Below are positions 30,491 through 42,100 of a stretch of DNA of 64,000 nucleotides, in pieces. The position numbers and the translations under genes were made by a program. Position 1 is the first letter of the stretch, and each line of letters starts with the position of its first letter. The notes below the pieces were generated by a model, which saw nothing but the letters and a program-made list of their open reading frames with translations, ran no database searches and was not told the DNA's origin. The DNA comes from Castor canadensis (lineage: Eukaryota; Chordata; Mammalia; Rodentia; Castoridae). The stretch spans positions 150,799,973 to 150,863,972 of the forward strand of contig NC_133389.1 in the NCBI RefSeq assembly GCF_047511655.1, read 5' to 3'.

Positions 30491-31700
30491 AGGAAGCAGG
30501 CAGATGTGGCAGAACATATGAACAAGGGAGAGAGTGGTTGAAGACACACTCAGAGGTGGATGGAGCCTCTGCAGCAGGCATGTGGGGTTTGCTAAGTGCA
30601 GTGGGAAGCAACTGGAAGGTTATAAGTACAGAAATGCCAAGATTAAGAGAAAAGGGACTCGGAGAAGAGTAGTTTGGAGCAGAAGACATTTTTTTTTTCC
30701 CAGAGCAAGAACATCTGAGACCAGAAACAAAGACAGACTGTGGAGGGTTTTACACACTGGGTCAAATTTAGACCTTATGTTCCAGGGCCCAGAGAGTTAT
30801 TACACAGTTTTTAGCGGGAAGTATCTGATCAAAAAAAACTGACCTGAAGATCCTACCTAATTCACAGAGTGATCTCCAACTTCTCTCATGGTGGTTTACA
30901 CAGCAACCTCTTAACACATGTGAATCACCTACATACACACTCAAATACATATGCATTCATCTCCACGGGTGACAAAGACTGTATGCCTGAGGACCTGGAC
31001 TTTAAAGTTGGAAGGAAATTTGAAAGCCACAGCTTCATTTGATTGGGAGTATTTTCTGAAATTGGTGCGTGGTAGAAAAGACGCAGAAGCCACATCTGGA
31101 CCAACTAAGAAAATTCTCACTTAGCGAGATCAGAAGATGCTGGGTGTTTGTTTCACAGTGCATTTGCCCTGACATAAAGTGTTTGCTCTGACGATAATGC
31201 CAGGCCTCCACTAACTCATGAAGGAAGTGCTGGGGTACAGAGAGGTCTTTCCAACTCTCCTAAAACCAGGCAACAGAAGCAGCTGCTTGCTTCATCCATA
31301 TGCAAAGACATTACTTTAGCTGACAGAATAAGGACTGTTTGTTTTTATCTGTGGATATCTAATTGGAAATGTTCAGGCATGATCACTATTTTCCTACAGA
31401 ATGATCATGTGGAGGAAATAGAGTGTGGAGAGCTGAGTGCATGTGGCTCCCCACACCTTGCCTCAACTCGGGCACAGACTGTACTGGTCCATATGCTTTC
31501 CTACCAGGGGACACTTCCACAGCTAGAAAAAGAAAGAAGTTGGGGAAATGTAAGGGCTCAGGAGGCCCACGTTAACTCTCTTTGAGAAGAATGAAATCTA
31601 TCCAGGATAAGTTCCTGGGTCTGAGGTGGTGTGCAAAGTGAATTTAAGCTTAGATTGTTGTTTTTAGATTTCACATGGATGCCCTTAAACTTCAGAGGAA
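30491..31700 (+). other. Intergenic, upstream of AOX2, no recognised feature
   Basis: No repeat or coding segment that I can name. Distal regulatory sequence for AOX2 could lie here, but nothing in the bases shows it. Confidence 0.4.
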
Positions 31701-31779
31701 GGAAGTAGAGGTGTGGGCTGAGCCCCAAGCCAGCTTGCAACCAGGATTAGTGGGAGTGAGACACAAGATTACAGGCTGA

Positions 31780-31982
31780 CCGCATGAGGCCCTAGACTTA
31801 AAAGGCCATGAAGCAAGGAAGTCTCCATCTCCTGCCCTCCTCTGTGAGGCTCACGGCTGCCTGTTTCCACTCAGGCACCAAGTCCAGTTGCTTGAACATA
31901 AATCCTTTCTGCTCACGTCTGTGGCTGGTGCCAGAGAGCATTCCCACCTCGAGCTGGAAGACGAAGCTTATCCACAGGTGCC
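31780..31982 (+). promoter_or_regulatory. AOX2: Putative AOX2 promoter / 5' UTR
   Basis: A weak TATA-like gacttaaaaggcc at 31793-31805 lies about 180 bp before the start codon, and the stretch between could be 5' UTR. No CpG island is present, as expected for a tissue-restricted gene. Start site not determined. Confidence 0.3.
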
Positions 31983-32039
31983 ATGCCTTACCCATCACAG
32001 GAATCAGATGAGCTGGTTTTCTTTGTTAATGGGAGGAAG
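31983..32039 (+). CDS. AOX2: AOX2 exon 1 (start codon)
   Basis: 19 codons from ATG at 31983, ending phase 0 before gtaagt. The [11 protein letters not shown] stretch is the first beta strand of the N-terminal ferredoxin-like domain; the same start is used in other AOX proteins. The frame stays open into the intron to 32459, which is read-through, not exon. Confidence 0.92.
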
Positions 32040-35000
32040 GTAAGTGTGGGGTGTTCCTACTGTGACTTGAAGAGACAGCAGGAAGCCCCTGGCTTGAAGG
32101 GAGCTCTTGTGGATCTTGCCATTTCTCCTCCAGAGACCCTCAGCCTTCCTATTCCACAAACCCAACTGGAGTTTGGTCATACCCATCCCCCACTTCAGGA
32201 CTTGGCCCAGGAAGGCAGATTGAACATAGAGCCTGTAAGGTCTCTTCATTTGTTTACTGTATCCAGTCTCCCCAGCCAACTACCACCATGTTCTTTCAAA
32301 AGCATCATTCATGAGCTGAGACCCTACTTTGCTTGTTCCACTGGCCTAGGCTTTGGAGACTCAAAAGCCAGAAGAGGCTCCTTACTCTACTTTTGGTTCC
32401 ATGTCCTTTCTGAGTCATTAGTCCCAGAGTCACAGGGCTGCTGTCAAAACAGAGTGTAAGTCAAGGGTTAGAGGAAATATAAGTCTGCATGGTGTCAGTT
32501 CATTAGACGATAACAAATATGTCTTTTTTTCATTGATGAGATGACCCTTAGAGAACCAGAAAGCAGCTGAATTTTAATAACTTAGAAGCATCTTCCTACA
32601 GTTCTTTATTCCTTGAGATTATAAAAGGAATCTCCCTCTTTCTGGGGAGAAAGGAAGAAGCTAACATTGATGGCTGACTGGATCTTCTTTTCCTCTAATG
32701 CAACAGAATGGCTAGAGGTGCTTGCAGGACGCCCCAAGAGAAAGGCAAAGGGAATACGCCAAAATATATAAATGGGAAAGAGGTAGCAAAGAAGGTTCCC
32801 TCGTGACTTTTGAGTGTGAGCTCTCCCACATTCCAAGGGGAGGGATGGAGGAATTCATGTCCCACCAGAGTCACCCTAGGTCCTGAGCAGGGGCATTAAG
32901 GTTCACCATCTAGGGGACTGGCAGGCTCCAGAGCCCCTCAGGATGATAATTCTCCCCACTCCCTTTTCTGCTACAAACTCCGAAGACCCTGATGTCATCA
33001 AATATTTTTCCCACCAGATGTCTCAGAGGTGCCAGGAATTCTTTTCACCTAGACTTCTCCCCTAAAAAGATCCTTTAATCCCCAAAGGATTGCACACACA
33101 ATCCAAGTCCTTCCCAGATTTTAAGTATTTCAAGAGTACAAAAGACTGAGTTGGAAGGGGCCACAAGAGTGGATAGTGAGGCAAAGGTGAAGAATACAAG
33201 TCCAAAGACATCTTTATATAACAGTAGTCCCAGCTCTTGTCACACAGAAGAGCAGCATTGCGACGCTTGATTCCTGTCCTATAAATGTGCATGCAAGCCA
33301 TTTGCCCTCCGAGCACCAAAGAGCAGGTACAGATGAAACCAGATCTGATATTATCCCCAATCCCTAAGTCAAACAGATCAAACAGGCCACAACAGATATT
33401 CCACTGGGTCACTGCCTCAATCCCATGACAATCTCTCCTCTTTCCAATGCAGGTGACAGAGAGGAATGTGGACCCAGAAGTGACTCTGCTGGCCTTTCTA
33501 CGAAAGAATTGAACCCTTTTTTCAAAAAATCAAAGTCCTAGCCATGTCTGTGCTTGCCTTAAAGTTCTTAAAATTATAAGAACTGATCACTCTCCACCCA
33601 AACAGGCAGTCCCATGGCCCTTGCTGTTTGCTTTTGGTGGTGGTTTTAAGAACATCGGGTTCATTGGATTAGTTTGCAGAGGAGGAAGTTTTCCCAGAGT
33701 TGCCTTTATCTGATTTAATAGCATGAAATAGAAACTAAGCTCTTTGCTTCAGCACCAAGTGTTCCCTGGAGGGCTCTGCTGCTCTCACCTGCGTGTTATG
33801 TAACAGAAGCTTTTGTTGCCTGTGCCCTGCCCGTTTGTGAAACCAGATCCTCCAGGTTCTGTGAAAGCATGAGTCAGTGGGAAAGCTTCTGTTTCCCTAC
33901 ATCTGTTTTCTCACACCAGATTCCTCACCACTACCACCATTTTACATTCTGGTATATAGGTTGTCATAACAGCAAACACTTTTTTATTTAATTAGCAAAT
34001 CTGATGGCTCTTTCAGAGAAGCCAAAATAAATAAATAAATAAATGGCAGAAACTACAAATTGATGAAATTGTCTTCTGGACAAGTTTTGTTTAAAAGCCT
34101 AAATGATTTCTAATTAGCTGTCAATATATGAAAATTAGGAAATTTTATGTTTAAAAAAAAATCAAGAGGGAACAGCAAAAAAAAAAAAAATCAACATTTT
34201 TTTTAGCTTCTCATAACAAATGGGAAGGCAGCCAGTTCTACATGATAGCAGTCTTGCATAGAGAGCTGAATGGGGACTGTCCCTGGTCCCATCTCTAAGA
34301 TGAGGCCCAGGCTCTCAGTTTCACCCTGCCTACCGTTCATTTACATGACCTTTCTGATAAGCATTTGAGGCTATGGCTTAGTTCAGATGAATGAGCCCTA
34401 TCATTAGAACAAAACTAAAGAGTCGGTGATTCCTAAGTCATTGTAGGCAATCTAGTTAACTCAATCCAATCTCATAAATTGTGTGGAAACAGACCAGAGT
34501 GAGGGAGAATGATGAAAAAAGAGAAGGCACTGATCCTGAGTCTAGATTTGGGGTTGGACCTAGACCAATCAGAGCAGAGAGATGCTCAGGTGGGATCTGA
34601 AAATAAGAACAAGGGATTCCTCCAAAGACTCACCATCTTGCCTTCAAATGCAATACAAGCCAGCGGAGGGCTCTGCTTCTTTGCCTGGCTTATTACTGGG
34701 CAAAACTCATTATACATTGAGTTCCTAAAAATATAGTCCTTCTCTTCCAATTACATGATTGGAACCCAGAGGAGGACATATGAGTACCCTATAACGAAAT
34801 AAGATTTACACAAGGCTTATAATAAGCCTGTGATGATAAAGTGGGTTTTACTCCTCCCTCTTTGCAGATGAGAAAACAGGCAGGGAGAAAGTAACATACA
34901 AGAAGGTTCTGCAGCTAATAAGAGATGGAGTGGCCTTTATTAAGATCTGGTCTGACTTCTCAGACCTGTATCTCGCCCTACAAAGAAGACCTTCCTCACT

Positions 35001-38000
35001 AGTGACACCCCAGGGAAGCTGCTATACTGGAAATAAAATATCCACCTTGCATCTTTTCCTTGACCACTCCTTCCAGTATGCCTCACAGGAACCAAGTATG
35101 CCTGCGGAAGAGGAGGCTGTGGTGCCTGCACTGTGATGGTGTCTAAATATGACCCAGCATCCAAAAAGATAAGGTAGCCCACTCAGAGGCCCAGTAGCCA
35201 GGGGAGGGCTCTGCTTCTTTGCTTGGCCTGTATTCTCATCTCACAACTGAGACAGACTTTTTGATTCTTGCTATTTCTGGATCTTAGACCCCTCTGAAAA
35301 ATCCCATGTATACTGTGAGTCCTCTACTCAGATAATGCATATAATATATGTTATATTTAATTTTATATATAATTTCAGAGAGACTGTGAAACTCTCAAGG
35401 TGCACTTGTGAACCTCAGATTAGGAAACCTCAATTTAGGCCAAGAATTTATTTTACCAATGAGGAAATTAAGGCTCAAAAACATGAAGTGACTTGCTCAA
35501 GGTCATATAACTAGTAACCTGTAGAATAAGGACTTGAACCCATGTTTTCTGACCCTGCAAGTAATGTTCTTTCTACTCTTAGACTTGTCCAACTTTGTGG
35601 AGCAAGAACTTGGGTCACCCTTTAATTAAGGGCCAAATTCTAGAATTTGGGCTTCATCCAAATCCATTGACCCAAATCAGGACATGGCTTTAGAACACAG
35701 ATCATCTCATACTGTTGAGTGACCTTGCCCAAAGAGTTCAAATTAATAAGCAAAAGAATTCCCAAATGTGTAGACAGAGGTAAAAGACTTGGGTATAGTT
35801 TTTGGTTGCTATGAGGTCAATGTCCCACTACTAGTGGGACACAATTCATTCCCATTGCTTCCAGGTGGGCTTTGGAACTTCTCTGAAGTTCAGGATACCC
35901 ATACTCACCTTAAGGATCCCCAGTTCCTGAAGAGAGCACAGACTCAGCAGATGCTGACTTGCTCCTCCTTGTTACTCTTCCAGTCCTCAGCCCCTAGGCT
36001 GAGCAATAGGCTTTGGGGTTTTCTGCTGCCCTTCTTGGTTCCAGGTTTACCTAGGAGGCAGGACCGTATTACTCCCCTTGATCTTCTTTATGTTTCTCAT
36101 GCAAAGACACTTCTCCGTCACTGCATGCCTGGTGCCCATCTGCTCTCTGTATGGAGCCGCTGTCACCACTGTGGAAGGTGTTGGGAGCATCAAAACCAGG
36201 CTTCACCCCGTGCAGGTAACAGCATATCCTAATTTTTTTGCCTCTAAATGATCATTTTAGCAAATACTGGGTTGTCTGTACTGCCTGAGCTGTCCACATT
36301 ATGGCCAGGTAAGTGGAAGCTCTGAATGCACATTGATCATGGTAGTAACATCTGTTCAGTGATTTAAAAGACAGCTGGAAATCCATCAACATTTTATTAG
36401 ATGGTCATCTTTTTTGTTACTTTTTCTACTTGAATGATATCAGGATTATAAAAACATTGACAAATGCCTATTGGACTATTGATCTAGAATAGATACTGTA
36501 TACAAGGTGTTGCACACAGAATTCAAGATTATCCCCTACAGCATGGAGGTATTGGGAGTAAAATCAGATTTAGGGAGAGGTGGAAAGTAACTTCCCTAGA
36601 GAATAAGGACAACCACTTCTTCCATCCTTAACCTGAAGCTGGAGCAAAGAGTTTAGATTTAAGAATAATATGTGGCAGAGAACACAATTCCTCTGTCATT
36701 GTCATGTTAGTTTGGGGGAGTCACAAGACTAGATCAGCCAACACTAGTCCTTCTGGCTGGGAAGAGCCCGCAGTCTTCTGGGTTTAACCATGTGAGAATC
36801 AATTCCAAAGTGGTCAGCAAAGATGAAGGGTCCAGCAGAGTCTACTAGGAAGTCAGACAGGGTGATCCTGGCATTCTGTTACATCCTAAAATCTACAGTA
36901 GAGCATCCCAAGCTTTAATGTTCCCAAGACTCACCAGAAGTTTGTTAAAAATGTGGATTCTGTGTCAGGAGGCTTGGAGTAGGGGCCCCAGGTCCTACAC
37001 TTCCTACCAGCTACTAAATGAAACCAGTACTACTAAACCATGAACTATACTTTAAATATCTTAGGCCAAAATCTTAAACCTTTGAAACTAGAGCTACCTT
37101 TGAGCCAACACAGAAAATATAAAGAAGAAAGAGGGGCTAAGTATGGTGGTACACATCTGTAATCCCAGAATTTATGCTGCTGTAGGAGGATTGCTAATTC
37201 AAACCAGCCCTGGGCTACATAGCCAGACTCTATCTCAGAAAAAGAAGAGGAGGGGTGGGGAGGGATTAAAGGGAGGGAAAAGAAGAAGAAGGGGAGGAGG
37301 AAGAAGAAGAGAAGTATAAGAAAGAAGAAGGAGGGGGAGGAAGAGGAAGAGGGAGGAGGGAAGACAGAGGAGGGAGGAGAGAGGAAGCAGGAGAAGAAGG
37401 TCTCCAACTCAATCAAAGAAAGACAGACCCCAGTCAGTACTGAGGTACATAAGATGTGTAGATATTCAAGGAGACTTTTTAAAATTTATACTCTCTTAAA
37501 CGTATTGATTCCTGGAGAATTCTTGGTAGGGGTGCAGGCTGCAGCCTGCTAGTTCCTCATTAGAAGGGTTTGAGCATTTGACCTTGAGAAGTGATTATAA
37601 TGATAGGTAGATAATCACTACCTCTGGAAAAGGGTGCAAAGACTGATTGACAGGATGAGAGGATGGGGCACATTTGCTCAGAGAGTGGGTTCCACCACAG
37701 CAAGAGAGATGCAGGTTGTGGACCCTGGTGAGAACTATGGCACAGGAAGACAGGGCTGTGACCATGCATGTGTGCTTCCAGGAGAGAATTGCCAAGAGCC
37801 ATGGCACCCAGTGTGGATTCTGCACCCCTGGGATGGTGATGTCCATGTATGCACTACTCAGGAACCACCCACAGCCCTCGGAGGAGCAGCTCATGGAAGC
37901 CCTGGGAGGTAGGCCAGACACCCAAGATTAGGTGGGAAGTGGGATTCTGGCTGCTTCACACTACCCTCAGCATCATTCCAGCCTTGTTCAGGTACCCACT

Positions 38001-39139
38001 TCAGTTGTTTCTAATGTAGCTACAATTCACCCAGGAGCAGAGAAGGATGCCAAGCCATCCTCTGCTTATCAGAGCACATCCATGGAACAATCTGCACAGA
38101 ACCAGCATCCAGTTCATGGACCACAACCCTTCTCTATCCAGCCATTCAGCTTCCCAAAACTGGCTGGCTTAATTCATTCTCTCACAGTTCTAGAGGTCTT
38201 GAGTCTGAAATTGAGGTGTCGACAGGCAGTGCTCTATCTGAAGGCTCTAAGGAGGGTCCTTCCTTGGCTCCTCCTAGCTTCTGATGATAGACAGTCATTC
38301 CTTGCCATTTGTTTTTCTTTTCGTTCCTTTTTTTCTCTTTGATGATATTGGAGTTTGAACTCAGGAATCCATGCTTGCTAGACAGGCACTCTACCATTTG
38401 AACCATGCCTACAGCCCTTCTTGCTCTGGTTATTTTGAAGATAAGTCTTGCTTTTTGTCCAGGCCAGCTTAGACCAAGATTCTCCTCTTTTACACTTTCC
38501 ACCCTAGCTGGAATGACAGTCAAGTTCCACCACACACAGCTTTTTTTCCATTGACATGGAGTCTCACACCTGGAGCTGGCCTTGACCCACAATCCTCCCA
38601 ATCTCAGCCTCCCAAGTAGCTAGAATAACAGGCATGAGCCACCAGTATCCAGGTAGCATTTTTCAATTTGTAGCTGCATCACTTCAATCTGTGCCTCTAT
38701 CTTCACATCCTTCTCCCTGTATATCTATGTCCAAATCTCTCTTTCTTGTTAGGACACCCATCATTGGATTAAGGCCCATCCTAATGAGGACGATGTCATC
38801 TGAACTTAATTACACGGGCAGGGATTTTAGTTCCAAATATGGTTATGGAAAAAAAAAAACAAATATGGTTATGTTCACAGATCCCAAGGGTTAGGACTTA
38901 AACTATCCTTGGGCGGGGTGGGGCAACGCAATTCAATCCATAACAAGACTCTTCATATAATGAAAGAATCTTTTAAAATTTGCAACAGTTCGGATTACTA
39001 AGCAGGAGGAGTTCATAAACCTATCCCTTTAATAGAATCAGTAAAAAGCATCTTTAAGCATCAATAATTCCTAAACAACTTATCAATTCTTAGAATTCTT
39101 GTCTTGAGGACTGACAGACCAACACCAGCTACTGCTAGA

Positions 39140-39186
<47 letters not shown>

Positions 39187-42100
39187 TCCCCCTCCCTTCC
39201 TCCCTCCCTCCTGGCCTCCCTCTCCCAATGCAGAAACTCAGACTAACTCTTCTAAATTCTCCACCTTCTGGCCAAGTATAATGGCTCACGTCTGTAATCC
39301 CAGGTACTCGAGAGGCAGAGGTCAGTAGAATCATGGTTCAAGGCTATCCCAGGCAAAAAAAAGTTAGTGAGACCCCCCCATCTCAATAAATAAGCTGGGC
39401 ATGGTAGCATGCACCTGTAACCCCAGCTGCACAGGAGGCGTAGATAGGAGGAGCACAGTCCCAGCCAACCTGAGCAAAAAGAAAGACCCTATCTGAAAAA
39501 TAACCTAAAGCAAAATGTCTGGGTTCGTGGCTCAAATGGTGGAGTGCTTGCCTAACAAGGCCCTGAGTTCAAGCCCTAGTACCACCAAAAAAATAATAAT
39601 TAAAAATAAAATCCCCACCTTCCCTGGGTCCCTCTCCTATCGAGTCCTTCAGCAGCCCCTCAGCACTATTTTGTACCCAGGTTCAACCTCCCTCAGACAG
39701 TCTAGGAACTGGCCTCACTAACTCATGCTTCCTCCCCTCTTCTTGACTCCCTGCAGGCCTGGGTCCTCTGCCCTCTTCAGGTTTCCTCCTCTGCCCCTGG
39801 CTCATGCTGGTCTGAGAGCTCTGTCACTCCCCACCATCCTGTATGGTGCTCACCCCTCCAGTTCAGGCTGCTAAGCCAATCTTCCCAGACAAACTCTCAT
39901 CTACACAGATCCTCCCCACCCCACCCCAGGCCTCAGCAACCTGGGGCCTTCAAGCTTTACTCTGCAATAGAAAGACTTGCAGAGCTCCTAAATGCAGATT
40001 CCTGGGCCCAGCTCCAAACATCTGGCTCCAGAAAAGTGGAGCAGAGTCAGGATGCTGCATTTTTAACAAATGGCTCATGTCGTTCTGATGCAATAACCTA
40101 AAGGCTGCTGAGGAACACCCCTGAAAACCACCCAAGGCATGGTGCTTCACTCGTCTACTGCCTTGGGAATTGTCTGTATTTTCTGTCTTACATAGTCAGA
40201 AATACACTTGTTGTCAATAGGCACAGATGGGAGTAGGATATAGCTCAGTAGTAGAGTGTTTTCCTCACCAGCGTTCTATTGCAAGCACTGTGAAGGAATG
40301 AAGGAACAAAGGAACGAAGGAACAAAAGAATAGAGGAGAAATAGAAAACATTAAACAACAGTTTGGCAGCTATAAAAGTCCTCTTTTTAGGGGGGATAAA
40401 GGAGAATGATGGAGGGAGTGAATTTAACTAAGCTGTATTGTAAACACTTTTAAAAGAAGCCGATAGAAACAAAGACAAATGACAACCCTGCTTCTCCTCT
40501 GATCAGGTAATCTATGCCGTTGCACTGGGTATCGACCAATTCTCCAGAGTGGAATGACCTTCTGCATGGTGAGTAGTGACTGTGGGGACACCCTACAGAG
40601 TAAGAATGGCAGGGACAGCTGGGCAAAGCTGGGAATGCAGAAATTGAGGGGACTTTTTAGACTACCACAACAGATAAAGTGAGTTGACTCCAACTGACTC
40701 ATTGGAGTTTGACTTGTTCCGTAAGGATCGGGTGTTACCCAAAAGCACAGAGAGAAGTCAGGTGATCTAACCAGCGCCCAGACATTTTCCCTCAGTTAAG
40801 CAAGGCCCCTAACAGGACAGGTAAGAGGTTCCCAGCAAACCCAAACCCAAGGAGACAAGCAAGGGGATAGAGATTGCTTTGGTGAGGCAAGGTTCCTTCC
40901 AAAATTCTAACCAGCTGGGATGGTGTCAGCAAAGAAGTGTGGAATCCAAAATCCACTTCCTGAATACAGGAGTTTTCTTCTACAAAATGGGGGTGATCCA
41001 CTGGGCTACTCTGAAAATCAAGTGAGTCTTGTTTGGCACTTAGTAAGACCTCTACAAATAGTCGCTACCATTATTGAGAGTGTTGTTGACGCTATGAATA
41101 GCATTTGACAGGCACATCTGAGGGCCCTCTGCTGAGGGAAAGATGGATGTGAACAGCACATCCTTGTACCCAAACAGTGGGGACTGCACACTGTAGGGGG
41201 CCCTCTCTGGGCTTTCTCCAGCTATTCTCAGGAGTCCCTGGGGCCAAGGTGATGTGCTCACCTGGAGCCTTTACTCCTTTTCTAGATCATTCTCCTTACA
41301 TAGTCTTGACTTCACTCAGGCCAGACACAAGCCACTTTCCTGAGCCATCCAAGGACAGATCCGAACATCCAGGGCTTGCAGCCTGCACCCAAGGTCAAGG
41401 GGGTGGCCAAGAAGCAGCTGTTTGTGGAGTGGGTGGACAGAGTTTGGACACTCAGGCTGGGTATTCACCAGTGTTTGAGGCCAGAGTATGGGACAGAGCC
41501 ATGGGGGAAGAGAAGGGCAGCAGGCCACAGCCTTGGGGCCTCTGTTTATATTCTTACCTCAGCTCCACAAACAGTAGAGGTGGGCCTGGAAGTGAACCAA
41601 CAGGTGTACCCCACACCCCAAAGCCATGCAAGTGTCCTGTACACGTATGTTACAGGCTTCTACTGCCACATGGGGGAGCCAAAGTTGAGGACTTGTGAAA
41701 TACAAATAAAGGAAATTAAAGGAAACTTCTTTCCCTATGGGTGTGGATGTTATCCACAGACTCTGGGGATAAAGGCAAAAATGTAGTCAGACTCCCCATC
41801 CTGCCACCAACAGGTCTTAAGGGACTTTAGTGGTTGAAAGCAATACAAGCTTGTATCTACTGTGCCAAAATAAATAAATAAATAAATACTGGCTCTTCTT
41901 CCATTGTCATTGTGTCACAGTCCATCAAGGGAGCCCTCAGACCTTTGAGTAAGAGGGGAAGCACTGCTTGCTTGACCCAGGTGTGTTTACTTCTTCGGCA
42001 CAACTGGGAGGATGACAACTTGAGACACTTGGGCAAACAGTGAACTGAAGTGTCTGGGAGAAAGTATTTTGCTAGCCACTTAGGAAAAAATATCAGAAGA

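Larger units (their letters stand above)
38158..38945 (-). mobile_element. MLT1-type MaLR LTR, split by a SINE
   Basis: The right part (38653-38945) shows gcatcacttcaatctgtgcc, catcattggattaaggccca and caattcaatccataacaa; the left part (38158-38320) shows attcattctctcacagttct and gtccttccttggctcctcct. A trimeric SINE separates them, so the SINE is younger. Confidence 0.8.

Noticed and set aside
31983..32459. A 158-codon open frame from the AOX2 start codon
   Set aside because: It is exon 1 reading through its own donor (gtaagt at 32040). Similarity to AOX ends exactly at that donor.
37794..37799. Cys to Ser change before HGTQC in AOX2 exon 5, as a loss-of-function mark
   Set aside because: This Cys is not a cluster ligand, and mouse AOX2 has Gly there. 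The ligand pair QCGFC is intact.
39142..39188. Regularly repeated sequence as a possible CRISPR-like or satellite array
   Set aside because: It is a simple (TC)n microsatellite with no spacer structure; the other regular runs are CA, TG, AAAT or GA repeats.
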